From positions 1 through 64,000 of the forward strand of contig CANPIC010000005.1 in NCBI GenBank assembly GCA_947574055.1: 64,000 nt of DNA, in the 5' to 3' direction. The position numbers and the translations under genes were made by a program. Below the pieces are notes generated by a model. That model had not been told where the DNA came from. It worked only from the letters and a program-made list of their open reading frames with translations, and ran no database searches. Shown here piece after piece: positions 7,938 through 17,593 of the stretch; position 1 is the stretch's first letter, and every line of letters begins with the position of its first letter. The stretch comes from an uncultured bacterium (GTDB lineage Bacteria; Bacillota; Clostridia; Lachnospirales; Lachnospiraceae).

Positions 7938-10754
7938 CTATACACATTCTTCTATAAACTGTTCAAACGCTTCCATACTCATCAGAATCTTCCGGGGTTT
8001 CGTCCCTTCTTCTTCCCCTACCACACCGGCCTCGTACAACTGATCCATAATCCTGGCCGCACGGTTAAAGCCGATTTTAAAAGCCCTTTGCAACTGTCCG
8101 ATCGACGCTTTCTCTTTATCAATGATAAATCTGCCGGCATCCACAAAATATTCATCCCGGCCGGCCGCATTGCCGCCCGCTCCCTGCCCTCCAGATGTGC
8201 TTCTCATACTCTGAATCTGCTCCTGCACATCCTCATTATATACATTACCTATGGCCTGGTTTTTCAGAAAATCAACGACATCGCTCACTTCCTTATCAGA
8301 AACAAAAGCACCCTGAACACGGACCGGCTTGGGATACCCCTGGGGATAAAACAGCATATCGCCTTTGCCCAACAGCTTTTCCGCACCGTTCATATCCAGA
8401 ATCGTCCGGGAATCCACACCGCTGGAAACGGCAAAAGCCACACGGCTGGGCATATTGGCCTTAATCAGCCCGGTAATGACATCCACACTGGGCCTCTGTG
8501 TGGCAATGATCAGGTGAATACCGGCGGCTCTGGCCAGCTGTGCCAGACGGCAGATCGACTCTTCCACCTCTCCGGGCGCCACCATCATCAGGTCTGCCAA
8601 CTCATCCACAATGATTACGATCTGCGGCATCTTGGCTGGCGCATCCTCTCCGGTCATAACCTCCACTTTTTTGTTATAGCCCTTCATATCCCGTACATTA
8701 AGATCCGCAAACTTCTTATAACGGTCTGTCATTTCCGCCACACCCCAGTGCAGAGCGCCGGCGGCTTTTTTCGGATCGGTAACGACCGGTATCAGCAAAT
8801 GGGGAATCCCGTTATACACACTCAGTTCCACCACTTTGGGATCTATCATGATCAGCTTCACATCATCCGGTGAGGCCTTGTACAAAATACTCATAATCAA
8901 TGTATTGATACATACACTCTTGCCGGAGCCGGTGGAGCCGGCAATGAGCATATGCGGCATCTTGGCAATATCCGTCACGACCGTTTTCCCTGCAATATCT
9001 TTACCAACCGCAAAGGCAAGATTGGCGGGAAAGGTCTGAAATTCTTTGCTCTCCAGCAAATCCCGCAAAAATACCATCGCGTTTTCCCGGTTTGGCACCT
9101 CGATGCCGACCGCCGCTTTGCCCGGAATCGGCGCTTCGATCCGGATGTCCGTTGCCGCCAGGTTCAGTTTGATATCATCAGTGAGACTGACAATCTTACT
9201 TACCTTTACCCCCGGCTCCGGCTGTAATTCATAACGGGTCACCGCCGGTCCCTGACTGATATCGGTAACGGTTACTTTTACCCCAAATGTCTGGAGGGTC
9301 TGCTGCAAATGAATGGCTGTCTCCCGCAGCTGTGCTTTCGTATCGCCCGAACCTTTGTTATCCCCTTTATTGAGCAGATTAAGCGGCGGAAATGCATATT
9401 TTTCCAGCCGCGTCGTATGCTTTTTCTCACCGTTTGCCGCCTGCGGCGCTGCCACCGCTGTCTGCGCGGCGCCGGAACTGTTCCCTGCCTTTTTCTCTCT
9501 GCCGCTCTCAAAAGCCTGTGGTCTGCGATCTGCCGACGCCTTCTCTTCTCCGGGCAAAGGCTCCGGCTCAGTGGCCGGAACGTCCGGCTCCCGGAATCCG
9601 GATACTGCCTGTCCTTCTTCAAAAACAAAGGAGGTATCCTCCGGTATATGCACGGAGTCCGTCCCTTCCTCCGCCTCCATATAAGACAGATCTTCCGGCA
9701 GGGAGACTTCCGTCATATTCCCCGGCTGATATGGCTGGATATGAAGCTGCGGCATGGCAGAGACCGGCTCCGGTCCTCCGGCGGATGCAACCGTCCTGTC
9801 TTCTCCGGCCTTTTTTCGCCTCTTTCCCGCCGCACTTTCTTCCTCTGCACCGGCTGTATGGATGCGTATCCGCTCCGTCCCGGCAGTCTCTTCCTCATTT
9901 AAGACAATCTCATGAATATCATCCCCATGCGCGGATTCCCGCCCCGGCTTCTCCTTTGCCAGCGCCGTATCCAATATGACGCCACTGACCTTCCGGTCCA
10001 TGCGCAGTATCTTCTCCTGCTCTTCCTGCTCCCGCTTCAGCCGCATCTCTTCCTGGCGCCGATGCTCCTCTAACCGCCGGCGCTCACTGCGCTCCCGCCT
10101 GCGGTTAGAGTCCTCCACGGCACTCTCATATACCTTACGGCTGCCTGCCCGGACCCCTTTTAAAAGAGATTTCTCCGTGATGATTACAATACAGATAATC
10201 GCCAGTACAATCAGGACCAGTATCGTTCCTGTCTTATCCAGCAAGTGATTGAGCAGATAGGCAACAGAACCAAACAGGATGCCTCCGCCCCGCCGGTTCT
10301 CACTGCTGTGTTCATAAAAAGCCAGAATATCATACTCACGCAGACCTGAGACAATCCCCCCTGTCATATCCAGGATGATACCTGCCAGAAAAACAAGGAC
10401 TACCCCGGCGGCCAGTTTGATCATGGCCACACTCTCGCCCCTGTTTGCCAGTCTGAATGCCACTGCCAGAAAAATAAGGATCGGCGCCGCATAAGCTGGC
10501 ATGCCGAAGATACCAAACAGAAAATGGCTCACGGCATCACCCACCGGCCCGATCAGTCCGAAATTGCACAAAAATAAAAGGACAGCCAGCGCCAGCACAA
10601 CGATCAGCGATATCTCGTCGCGCAGACTGCTCTCAGGCACACTGCTTCGCGCCGCAGAGGTACTCTGCCTGCCCTTTCCCTTACCGTTTCCTGTATTTTG
10701 TTTTTTTCTGCTTCCTTTTGCTGCTGCCACACTCTCACCTGCCGCTGATATCAC
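7938..10754 (-). CDS. ftsK: DNA translocase FtsK/SpoIIIE
   Basis: The 938-residue protein has the full FtsK/SpoIIIE architecture. Four membrane helices span roughly residues 48-195. A long charged Glu/Arg-rich linker follows. The RecA-like motor has Walker [11 protein letters not shown] near residue 590 and Walker [12 protein letters not shown] near residue 700. The C-terminal winged-helix gamma domain ends near residue 935. Such proteins pump chromosomal DNA across the closing septum in division or sporulation. The start is uncertain: the GTG at 10754 has only a weak ribosome binding site, and a second GTG eight codons in is possible. A strong promoter lies at 10813-10841. Confidence 0.95.
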   Translation of the reverse strand: MISAAGESVAAAKGSRKKQNTGNGKGKGRQSTSAARSSVPESSLRDEISLIVVLALAVLLFLCNFGLIGPVGDAVSHFLFGIFGMPAYAAPILIFLAVAFRLANRGESVAMIKLAAGVVLVFLAGIILDMTGGIVSGLREYDILAFYEHSSENRRGGGILFGSVAYLLNHLLDKTGTILVLIVLAIICIVIITEKSLLKGVRAGSRKVYESAVEDSNRRRERSERRRLEEHRRQEEMRLKREQEEQEKILRMDRKVSGVILDTALAKEKPGRESAHGDDIHEIVLNEEETAGTERIRIHTAGAEEESAAGKRRKKAGEDRTVASAGGPEPVSAMPQLHIQPYQPGNMTEVSLPEDLSYMEAEEGTDSVHIPEDTSFVFEEGQAVSGFREPDVPATEPEPLPGEEKASADRRPQAFESGREKKAGNSSGAAQTAVAAPQAANGEKKHTTRLEKYAFPPLNLLNKGDNKGSGDTKAQLRETAIHLQQTLQTFGVKVTVTDISQGPAVTRYELQPEPGVKVSKIVSLTDDIKLNLAATDIRIEAPIPGKAAVGIEVPNRENAMVFLRDLLESKEFQTFPANLAFAVGKDIAGKTVVTDIAKMPHMLIAGSTGSGKSVCINTLIMSILYKASPDDVKLIMIDPKVVELSVYNGIPHLLIPVVTDPKKAAGALHWGVAEMTDRYKKFADLNVRDMKGYNKKVEVMTGEDAPAKMPQIVIIVDELADLMMVAPGEVEESICRLAQLARAAGIHLIIATQRPSVDVITGLIKANMPSRVAFAVSSGVDSRTILDMNGAEKLLGKGDMLFYPQGYPKPVRVQGAFVSDKEVSDVVDFLKNQAIGNVYNEDVQEQIQSMRSTSGGQGAGGNAAGRDEYFVDAGRFIIDKEKASIGQLQRAFKIGFNRAARIMDQLYEAGVVGEEEGTKPRKILMSMEAFEQFIEECV

Positions 10755-10812
10755 AAAACACCACCGTACAAAGACACTGCCGACGGCTTATATCCAAAAT
10801 TGCACATTGTTG

Positions 10813-10841
10813 AGTATAGCACTTTTTTCCTCTGCTTGCAA
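10813..10841 (-). promoter_or_regulatory. Predicted sigma-A promoter for ftsK
   Basis: On the minus strand TTGCAA (10836-10841) and TATACT (10813-10818) are spaced by 17 nt, about 60 nt before the ftsK start. It may also feed fhs and folD, which follow ftsK closely. Confidence 0.65.
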
Positions 10842-10869
10842 CGAGAAACCTTTCATAAGCAGCGGCTTT

Positions 10870-11370
10870 TTATTTGCTGTCTGTTTTACCGCTGTTGATA
10901 TAATTAATCAGCCCCTCCGCCTGGATGATTCTTTGCATAAACTCGGGAAATGCCTGTCCCTGCCAGGATTTTCCACTGGTAACATCCGTTATCAGACCAC
11001 TGTCAAAGTCGATTTCCACCAGATCTCCCGCTTCGATCTCCCGTGCCGCACCGGGACATTCAATGATGGGGAGGCCGATATTAATGGCGTTGCGATAAAA
11101 GATGCGGGCAAAGGTTTCCGCTATCACGCAGCTGACCCCCGCCGCCTTGATGGCTATGGGCGCATGCTCCCGGGAAGAACCACATCCAAAATTTTTATTG
11201 GCTACAATCATATCGCCTTCTTTCACCTTTTGGATAAATTCCTGGTCAATATCCTCCATGCAATGAGCCGCCAATTCCTTCGGATCAGAAGAATTGAGAT
11301 ACCTGGCGGGAATGATCACGTCTGTATCCACATTGTCTCCATATTTAAAAACACTGCCTTTTGCTTTCAT
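10870..11370 (-). CDS. leuD: 3-isopropylmalate dehydratase small subunit
   Basis: The 166-residue LeuD subunit forms the swivel domain of isopropylmalate isomerase in leucine synthesis. Family motifs include [16 protein letters not shown] near residue 9, [11 protein letters not shown] near residue 61 and [12 protein letters not shown] near residue 93. The length fits the short LeuD type that pairs with LeuC proteins of about 420 residues. It overlaps the end of leuC by 4 nt (ATGA), which implies coupled translation in one operon. Confidence 0.95.
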   Translation of the reverse strand: MKAKGSVFKYGDNVDTDVIIPARYLNSSDPKELAAHCMEDIDQEFIQKVKEGDMIVANKNFGCGSSREHAPIAIKAAGVSCVIAETFARIFYRNAINIGLPIIECPGAAREIEAGDLVEIDFDSGLITDVTSGKSWQGQAFPEFMQRIIQAEGLINYINSGKTDSK

Positions 11371-12650
11371 CTTTCAATGACTCCTTTCTCAAGCTGCTCT
11401 GGTCCGGAAATCTTCCCCGTCACTGCGCTGGCTGCCGCCACTGCAGGACTGGCCAGATAAATTTCTGAATCCACATGCCCCATACGTCCCACAAAATTAC
11501 GATTGGTTGTGGAAACGCACCGCTCACCTGCCGCCAGAATCCCCATATAACCGCCCAGACAGGGGCCGCAGGTGGGCGTACTGACAACACATCCCGCTTC
11601 GATCAGACTCTTCAGCAGCCCTTCTTCCATCGCCTGCAGATAAATAGCCTGCGTCGCAGGTAAAATAATGCAACGCATCCCTTTTGCCACATGCCGGCCC
11701 TTCAGAATCTGCGCTGCGGTGCGGATATCATCCAGTCTGCCATTGGTACAGGAACCGATCACCACCTGATCAATTTTAATATCTTCTTTGATCTCGTCAA
11801 TAGTCTTCGTATTTTCGGGAAGATGCGGAAACGCCACCGTAGGACGCAGACTGCTCAGATCAATGGTATATTCCGCCTCGTATACCGCATCTTCATCTGC
11901 CTCATAAATGGTGTATGGTTTCTTTGCATGTTCCTTCATATAAGAAATAGCCTTGTCATCCACCGGGAAAATACCGTTTTTGCCGCCTGCCTCGATGGCC
12001 ATATTGGCAATGGTAAAACGGTCATCCATCGACAGGCTGGCAATACCGTCCCCCGTAAATTCCATGGACTGATACAGCGCACCATCCACACCGATCATAC
12101 CGATGATATGTAGAATAATATCCTTGCCGCTGACCCATTTGGAAGGTTTTCCCGTCAGACAAAACCGGATCGCTGAAGGCACTTTAAACCAGGCTTTGCC
12201 GGTTGCCATGCCCGCCGCCATGTCCGTACTGCCCACCCCTGTGGAAAAAGCGCCCAGCGCGCCATAGGTACAGGTATGGGAATCCGCACCGATAATCACA
12301 TCCCCTGCCACCGTCAATCCCTTCTCCGGCAGCAGTGCATGCTCAATTCCCATTTCCCCCACTTCAAAATAATTGGTAATCTCATGCTTACAGGCAAATT
12401 CACGGACACATTTGCAATGTTCCGCCGATTTGATATCCTTATTGGGTACAAAATGATCAGGCACAAGCGCTATCTTGTCTTTATCAAATACCCCGCTGGT
12501 ATGCATCTTTTCCATTTCCCGGATGGCCACCGGGCTGGTAATATCATTGCCCAGTACCAGATCCAGATCCGCCTCGATCAGCTGACCGGCCTCTACCTGA
12601 TCAAGACCGGCGTGGGCGGCGAGAATTTTCTGTGTCATTGTCATTCCCAT
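11367..12650 (-). CDS. leuC: 3-isopropylmalate dehydratase large subunit
   Basis: The 427-residue aconitase-family subunit carries the [4Fe-4S] cluster that isomerises 2-isopropylmalate to 3-isopropylmalate. The cluster ligands are visible as GSCTNGR near residue 300 and [13 protein letters not shown] near residue 360, with [18 protein letters not shown] near residue 121. AGGAG stands 9 nt before the ATG at 12650; an in-frame ATG three codons on is also possible. The gene is divergent from a LysR-type regulator, with two dyads in between, so leuCD is probably controlled by it. Other leu genes are not in the window. Confidence 0.95.
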   Translation of the reverse strand: MGMTMTQKILAAHAGLDQVEAGQLIEADLDLVLGNDITSPVAIREMEKMHTSGVFDKDKIALVPDHFVPNKDIKSAEHCKCVREFACKHEITNYFEVGEMGIEHALLPEKGLTVAGDVIIGADSHTCTYGALGAFSTGVGSTDMAAGMATGKAWFKVPSAIRFCLTGKPSKWVSGKDIILHIIGMIGVDGALYQSMEFTGDGIASLSMDDRFTIANMAIEAGGKNGIFPVDDKAISYMKEHAKKPYTIYEADEDAVYEAEYTIDLSSLRPTVAFPHLPENTKTIDEIKEDIKIDQVVIGSCTNGRLDDIRTAAQILKGRHVAKGMRCIILPATQAIYLQAMEEGLLKSLIEAGCVVSTPTCGPCLGGYMGILAAGERCVSTTNRNFVGRMGHVDSEIYLASPAVAAASAVTGKISGPEQLEKGVIER

Positions 12651-12715
12651 TTTTTTGCTCTCCTGTTCTTATTTTCGATTCTGTTTTTCAGTTCAGCATC
12701 TGCTTTTTTATGGTT

Positions 12716-12744
12716 ATCTTATCATGAATGGAGGATATTGAAAA
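12716..12744 (-). promoter_or_regulatory. Possible weak promoter for leuCD
   Basis: On the minus strand TTTTCA (12739-12744) and TAAGAT (12716-12721) are 17 nt apart. The -35 box is poor, as expected for a promoter that needs an activator. The two dyads used by LysR-type regulators would lie just upstream of it. Confidence 0.4.
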
Positions 12745-12755
12745 ATACCTGTTGC

Positions 12756-12770
12756 TTATATTTACTATAA
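12756..12770. promoter_or_regulatory. LysR-type operator candidate 1 (T-N11-A dyad)
   Basis: The bases TTATA-N5-TATAA form a perfect interrupted dyad with the T-N11-A pattern typical of LysR-type binding sites. It lies between leuC and the divergent LysR gene, roughly 50 bp upstream of the guessed leuC transcription start. Confidence 0.45.
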
Positions 12771-12782
12771 CTATTTTTTATG

Positions 12783-12796
12783 ATAAACTCGTTTAT
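12783..12796. promoter_or_regulatory. LysR-type operator candidate 2 (ATAAAC-TC-GTTTAT)
   Basis: This is a perfect 6+6 dyad around a 2-nt centre, 37 nt before the LysR start codon. It may serve autoregulation or be the high-affinity recognition site for leuCD control. Confidence 0.4.
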
Positions 12797-12832
12797 TATA
12801 ACCTGTAACAACTTGCAGGCAGGAGGACGAAA

Positions 12833-13747
12833 ATGGAACACAATCTCAACCTTTATCATATTTTTCACACCGTGGCCAGATGCGGCAATATCTCGGCGGC
12901 GGCAAGTCAGCTCTTTATCAGTCAGCCGGCCATCAGCAAATCCATTTCCCGGCTGGAGCAAAATCTGGGAACGGTCCTTTTTATCCGCAGTTCAAGGGGC
13001 GTTTCTCTGACGCCGGAAGGAGAACTCCTTTTCCGGCAGGTAGATGCCGCCTTCGCTTCGATTCGGCTGGGGGAAGAACAGCTTCGCAGAGCCGGGGAAC
13101 TGGGACTGGGACATCTGTCTGTCGGAGTCAGCACTACACTCTGCCGCTATGTACTCCTGCCCTACCTGCGTGCTTTTATCCATGACAATCCCCATATCAG
13201 AATCTCCGTTTCCTGCCAGCCCAGCTACCAGACCATCCGCGCCCTCGAAAGCGGTGACATCGACCTTGGCCTGATCGGTGAACCTTCCAAAACGGGCAAA
13301 CTGCAGTTTTATCCCCTGCGGGAAATCCAGGATATCTTTGTGACTACCAGAACATACCTTGAAAATTTAAAAAAACGCAGTAAAATCGAGCATACCGTCC
13401 CGGCTTGCTCCCTTTTTTCCTGGGCGGCGCTCATCCTTTTGGACAAAGATAACCTGACCCGGCAATATGTCAATCAATATCTGCCACGGGATATGATGGA
13501 AAATGACCGGTTGATCGAAGTCTCCACTATGGATTTGCTCATAGAGTTTGCAAAAATTGATATGGGAATCGCCTGCGTTATCTCTGATTTTGTCAGAGAC
13601 GAACTGGAAAACGGAAAACTGATCCGCCTGAAATCTCCCGTTCCAATCCCCAAACGCAAAATCGGATTTGCCTGCAGCAAAGCGGCAGGCGAAAGCCGCT
13701 CGGTGAAACGTTTTTTTCAACTGATTGGCCTTGCAACGCATGAATGA
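12833..13747 (+). CDS. LysR family transcriptional regulator
   Basis: The 304-residue protein has an N-terminal winged helix-turn-helix (residues 3-62, including SAAASQLFISQPAISKSIS) and a periplasmic-binding-protein-like effector domain from about residue 90. The start is supported by AGGAGG 8 nt upstream. It is transcribed divergently from leuCD with two dyads in the shared 182-nt gap. The simplest reading is that it activates leuCD in response to a branched-chain pathway intermediate. The effector is inferred from position only. Confidence 0.92.
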   Translation: MEHNLNLYHIFHTVARCGNISAAASQLFISQPAISKSISRLEQNLGTVLFIRSSRGVSLTPEGELLFRQVDAAFASIRLGEEQLRRAGELGLGHLSVGVSTTLCRYVLLPYLRAFIHDNPHIRISVSCQPSYQTIRALESGDIDLGLIGEPSKTGKLQFYPLREIQDIFVTTRTYLENLKKRSKIEHTVPACSLFSWAALILLDKDNLTRQYVNQYLPRDMMENDRLIEVSTMDLLIEFAKIDMGIACVISDFVRDELENGKLIRLKSPVPIPKRKIGFACSKAAGESRSVKRFFQLIGLATHE

Positions 13748-13923
13748 ATTCAAGGCGGCCCCCGGCACACCCCGGCCATTCCACCCGCAAAGTCAAATTA
13801 TCACCATAGCAACTTTGAGACATTTTGTCACAAGGGGTGGATGGGCAACAGCAAAAGAATATGCTATCCTTAATTTTTAATATAAGCTGATTATCAGTGA
13901 TAGAGACGGTGTGGAGGTATCTT

Positions 13924-14430
13924 ATGAATTTACAAATATTTGAAAACTTTAGAAATGAATGCAACCAGAATTTACCAAAGGTTGTTGATGAAATACTAAG
14001 TACAGGCAAACATGAAAAGCGTTGTGCGATTGGACTGATTACCACTGATGATTTTTACGGGTTTTATATAACATGGGATTTTGGTAATGATTTGAATACT
14101 AGAGAATATTTTGAATGGGCACCTGATGATATTAGCACAGATACAAATTTCCTCTATCAGCCGCTCGCGGACATTATTGATAGTTGCAAAGATATGGATT
14201 TTTGTAGCCCATCAAAAGAAAAATGGGACTTTGCTGTGAGTCTGCTTACAGTATTGCAAGAAGTTATCAACCAACTTCCCTATGAAATATTCCAAAAAAA
14301 CAACTTTAAGAGAGAAGATGTCCTTTTCTTTGCTACAATGGGCGATGGTGATTATATAGATCAAATGCTTGATACTTCTACCAAGATGCTTAATGTCAAA
14401 GAAACATTAGAAGCATTTGGAGTTATATAA
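13924..14430 (+). CDS. DUF4303-like protein, AT-rich
   Basis: The 168-residue soluble protein resembles the DUF4303 family: a conserved GFYITWD segment near residue 45, a YFEWAPDD segment, and a late LFFATMGDGDY motif near residue 137. GTGGAGGT places the start at this ATG rather than at the upstream in-frame GTG. Base composition is visibly more AT-rich than the neighbours, and codon use differs, which suggests recent acquisition. Proteins of this kind often occur alone near polymorphic toxin loci, so an orphan immunity role is possible but unproven. No toxin gene is adjacent. Confidence 0.6.
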   Translation: MNLQIFENFRNECNQNLPKVVDEILSTGKHEKRCAIGLITTDDFYGFYITWDFGNDLNTREYFEWAPDDISTDTNFLYQPLADIIDSCKDMDFCSPSKEKWDFAVSLLTVLQEVINQLPYEIFQKNNFKREDVLFFATMGDGDYIDQMLDTSTKMLNVKETLEAFGVI

Positions 14431-14770
14431 AACTAAAATTCCAGGTAGACCATATCGAGGTTTACGAAAACGGCATTATCAGCGTTCATGATTTGTATAC
14501 AATAGTTAAGTTTTAAAACAGACTGTAGGTATCATAACTGTTTCAATTTCTGGCCCTCATACATGCTATGTTCACCACTGATTCACCCATGTGTTTGTCT
14601 CACTTTACCTCCACTCTGTCTTGACATTAAGGCAAAAAATTGATAAGATGAATCATTCATTCCTGCAAACATTCACTGAGTACAGGTCTGTAGCAGGATA
14701 TCTGCCCCAACACATCCAAAACCGCTTGCACCACTGTACATAGAAGCAGGCGTTAAAAAGGAGTTCCTCT
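14431..14770 (+). other. Intergenic region with degenerate coding fragment and tetR promoter
   Basis: An open frame from about 14433 to 14517 reads FQVDHIEVYENGIISV... and stops after VKF. It has no start codon or ribosome binding site. The phrase resembles the C-terminal end of some Firmicutes serine recombinases, but it is too short to assign. The rest, up to the tetR promoter at 14621-14649, shows no gene. Confidence 0.35.
14621..14660 (+). promoter_or_regulatory. tetR promoter with overlapping dyad
   Basis: TTGACA (14621-14626) and TAAGAT (14644-14649) are separated by 17 nt. The dyad ATGAA-TCA-TTCAT (14648-14660) overlaps the -10 edge and the expected start point, a common place for a TetR autorepression site. 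Confidence 0.5.
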
Positions 14771-15433
14771 ATGAACGAACGCATCAAATCCATAGCCAGT
14801 GCTGCTACCACACTCTTTTTACAGCAGGGTTACGCCAAAACACAGATCAGTCATATTGCAAAAGCCGTCGGCATTTCTGTCGGCACAATCTACCACGATT
14901 TTACCGGCAAAGAAGAAATCATGCATTTCGTACTGAAATGCACCATTGACCCTGATTTTGCGGATCAGGATTTTGAAAGACCCATAACCGACGATCTCTT
15001 TATCGGTCTGGAACATGAAATCATCTCTCTGCTGGAAGACAAGCTGGAAGATTTTGCCGGGCATCTGTCAGACCATGCTGCCGCTTACAGTTTTGAATCG
15101 CTCATTTCGGATACTTTTGATCTGCTGTCCAGATATGCAGAGGGCTGCCTGTTTATAGAAAAGAACCAGTATGATTTCAGATTTCTGGCCAAGCATTACC
15201 GGAAAAGCCGCCGCAGATTCCTTAAAATTATGACAGAATATATTATGGTCTTTATCGAAAACGGCGCTTTACGTCCCCTGGAGCACATTGACTTATCTGC
15301 CTCCCTGATCGTACAGCTGTTATCATGGTGGGCTATGGGAATCCGCTACTCTTCCTTTGAGACACAGCATATTCCCCCTGCTCTCGCCAAAAGCATCTGC
15401 ATGGACAATATCCTGACAGCATACCAGTTGTAA
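14771..15433 (+). CDS. TetR/AcrR family transcriptional regulator
   Basis: The 220-residue protein has the N-terminal TetR helix-turn-helix (residues 5-50; ISHIAKAVGISVGTIYHDF) and an all-helical ligand-binding domain with little similarity elsewhere. AAGGAG lies 8 nt before the ATG. No efflux gene is adjacent. The next gene is convergent and separated by a strong terminator, so the target is unknown. The promoter overlaps a dyad that may be its own operator. Confidence 0.88.
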   Translation: MNERIKSIASAATTLFLQQGYAKTQISHIAKAVGISVGTIYHDFTGKEEIMHFVLKCTIDPDFADQDFERPITDDLFIGLEHEIISLLEDKLEDFAGHLSDHAAAYSFESLISDTFDLLSRYAEGCLFIEKNQYDFRFLAKHYRKSRRRFLKIMTEYIMVFIENGALRPLEHIDLSASLIVQLLSWWAMGIRYSSFETQHIPPALAKSICMDNILTAYQL

Positions 15434-15512
15434 GAGCTGGTCTGGATTCCGGATTCCATTCACATATGATTTCTCCTCCCCGGCACTTTTCCCTGTCTGT
15501 TTCAGGAAATAA

Positions 15513-15563
15513 AACGGGGCAGCTTCTGGCAGATTATCATAATCTGTCAGAAGCTGCCCCGTT
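15513..15563. terminator. Strong bidirectional terminator hairpin
   Basis: A very long inverted repeat (AACGGGGCAGCTTCTG... with its complement ending at 15563) forms a stem of about 22 bp with one wobble pair around a short loop. It separates the plus-strand tetR gene from the convergent beta-propeller gene. Confidence 0.75.
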
Positions 15564-15591
15564 GTCTGTTGCATTTTCCACCCGGTAAGAG

Positions 15592-16656
15592 TTACACCAG
15601 TTTATGAAAGATTACACAATTAGGCTTATCCACCGGTATTTCCTTTCCATTCATCACAAGCAGCCCTTTTTCCAGATCCACATTAAAAAATGTCATCGTA
15701 TTGGATTCATGATTCAGTGATACAATATGGCGCAGATCCGGGAAGAAATTGGCATCCTTCGGATAATCGCCACTGATCGGCAGACAAAACAGCTTTGTCA
15801 ACTCCCCCGACTCATGATTTACCTGATATACCACCACACTGTTATCTCCGGCATTAGAACTGATCAGATAATTATCGTCCGCCGAGAAATTCAGCGTACA
15901 GGCAGCCGAACCGGTTGAATGATAATCATTTAATGTGGAAATGGTCTGTAACTTCTCAAACTCAGGATTTCCCTTAACTACTTTGTAGCTGTATACATCA
16001 ATAATATTCTTCAGTTCATGTACAATATAAAGGAACTTCCCGTCCTTGGTGAACTTCACCTGGCGGGGCGCAGATTCAATCTCACTGCGGATCACATCAA
16101 TCTGCTTTATCCTCCCCGTATTTTCCTGAAACTGATAAACATTCACATGATCCATACCCAGATCTGCCGCCAGCACATACTGATTGTCTCTTGTCATCTT
16201 CACACAGCTTATATGTGGTCTGAAATTTCGCTCTGCTATGCTGCCAAGCCCTTTATGGAACACCTCATCAGTGATCTCCCCGATGCTGCCGTCTTCCTTC
16301 AGCCTCAGCACTGTCAGCTTGCCATCATGATATCCTGCCACAAATAAAAATCTGTCATTATAATCCGTCGACAGATAACACCCTCTCATACCGTTGATAG
16401 AACCATGTCCGAGAATCTTCAGTTCTCCGCTGGCAGGATTGATCTCATAGGCCTCCACTCCCGTATCGGTGATCGAATACAGATATTTCAGATTATGAGA
16501 GATCGTAACATAAGAAGAATTGCTGATTTTGACCTGATCTTTCTCTATAAATCTGCCGTTTTCCATATCCACATCATAGATCTTAATGCCATGAGCATCT
16601 CCCGATGTTGTGTAGGTAGATACATATGCAACATATTTATCATGACTCATTCCCAT
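15592..16656 (-). CDS. Lactonase-family seven-bladed beta-propeller protein
   Basis: The 354-residue protein matches the 6-phosphogluconolactonase-type propeller family (lactonase, 7-bladed). Repeated blade strands such as YLYSITDTGVEAYEI, FLFVAGYHDGKLTVL and YLISSNAGDNSVVVYQV occur about every 50 residues. There is no signal peptide. Bacterial members include Pgl enzymes that hydrolyse 6-phosphogluconolactone, but many paralogues are uncharacterised and no pentose phosphate gene is adjacent. GGAGG before the ATG supports the start. A consensus promoter lies upstream. Confidence 0.8.
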   Translation of the reverse strand: MGMSHDKYVAYVSTYTTSGDAHGIKIYDVDMENGRFIEKDQVKISNSSYVTISHNLKYLYSITDTGVEAYEINPASGELKILGHGSINGMRGCYLSTDYNDRFLFVAGYHDGKLTVLRLKEDGSIGEITDEVFHKGLGSIAERNFRPHISCVKMTRDNQYVLAADLGMDHVNVYQFQENTGRIKQIDVIRSEIESAPRQVKFTKDGKFLYIVHELKNIIDVYSYKVVKGNPEFEKLQTISTLNDYHSTGSAACTLNFSADDNYLISSNAGDNSVVVYQVNHESGELTKLFCLPISGDYPKDANFFPDLRHIVSLNHESNTMTFFNVDLEKGLLVMNGKEIPVDKPNCVIFHKLV

Positions 16657-16737
16657 CTTTATCCTCCATCATACCCGTTATACCAAAGGACTCGCCGAGT
16701 GTTGCGCTCCGACTCCTGTCTGTATTATTTTCCCAAT

Positions 16738-16766
16738 ATTATAACATGCGCGGGTGCTAATCTCAA
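16738..16766 (-). promoter_or_regulatory. Predicted sigma-A promoter for the beta-propeller gene
   Basis: On the minus strand TTGAGA (16761-16766) and TATAAT (16738-16743) are 17 nt apart, with an extended -10 TG. The leader to the ATG is about 75 nt. Confidence 0.65.
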
Positions 16767-16814
16767 TAGGGACATCCTCTAAAATTTTCATCCTTTCTTT
16801 TTTTACAAAATTCG

Positions 16815-16874
16815 TTGACAACAGGCAAAAACACGGTATAATAGTTATCGGCGTTTGTTTAGTTTTATTAAACT
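16815..16874 (+). promoter_or_regulatory. Promoter and dyad for the XRE-cupin regulator
   Basis: TTGACA (16815-16820) and TATAAT (16837-16842) are separated by 16 nt, a near-consensus promoter. Downstream the dyad AGTTT-TATT-AAACT (16861-16874) sits in the leader before the ATG and is a plausible operator for autoregulation. Confidence 0.65.
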
Positions 16875-16909
16875 TTATGTTTATTATTGTTTACCGGGGG
16901 GGGATTGAT

Positions 16910-17449
16910 ATGAATATTGGAAATAAGATTAAGGCTCTGCGTGTTCAGAAAGGGCTGACCCAGGAGGAACTGGCTGCCCGGTCAGAACTCTCCAAAGGGT
17001 TTATCTCTCAGCTGGAACGGGATCTGACCTCACCGTCCATCGCCACTCTTATGGATATTCTGCAGTGTCTTGGCACAGATTTAAAAGATTTTTTCAGCGA
17101 AGAGACGGAAGAACAGATTGTATTCCATAAAGACGACTTTTTTGAAAAACTGGAAACTGACCGGAAATATATGACTGAATGGATCATTCCCAATGCACAG
17201 AAAAATATCATGGAACCGATCCGACTGACTCTGGAACCGGAAAGTGCCACCTATCCCGACAATCCCCACGAAGGGGAAGAATTTGGCTATGTACTCTCCG
17301 GCAGTATTATTCTGCACCTTGGTAAGAAATCTTATCCTGTAAAAAAGGGGGAGACTTTCTATTTCACCCCTAATGCAACCCACTACATTGCATGCGGGAA
17401 AAAATCCGGTGCCACTGTCATCTGGGTCAGCAGTCCGCCCAGTTTTTAA
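16910..17449 (+). CDS. XRE family regulator with cupin sensor domain
   Basis: The 179-residue protein has an N-terminal helix-turn-helix of the XRE type (residues 6-60; LTQEELAARSELSKGFISQLE) and a C-terminal cupin (about 105-176; EFGYVLSGSIILHLG and FYFTPNATHYI). This architecture is typical of PuuR-like regulators of polyamine uptake and use. It stands directly upstream of potABCD, so it most likely senses a polyamine and controls the transporter. The ATG at 16910 follows a GGGGGGGG tract serving as ribosome binding site. Longer upstream frames cross the promoter and are rejected. Confidence 0.88.
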   Translation: MNIGNKIKALRVQKGLTQEELAARSELSKGFISQLERDLTSPSIATLMDILQCLGTDLKDFFSEETEEQIVFHKDDFFEKLETDRKYMTEWIIPNAQKNIMEPIRLTLEPESATYPDNPHEGEEFGYVLSGSIILHLGKKSYPVKKGETFYFTPNATHYIACGKKSGATVIWVSSPPSF

Positions 17450-17593
17450 GATACAATTATAATTTACGGTAAAAGTCTTGACATCAAATCAGGACTGCGC
17501 ATTCGCTGCGCTGTCCGTATATGCGGCCTGTTGCATGATGCACGCGCAGGTCAGTCGCCTTATGACTGATGGCAAGTAAGGGAGGGAATGTTT

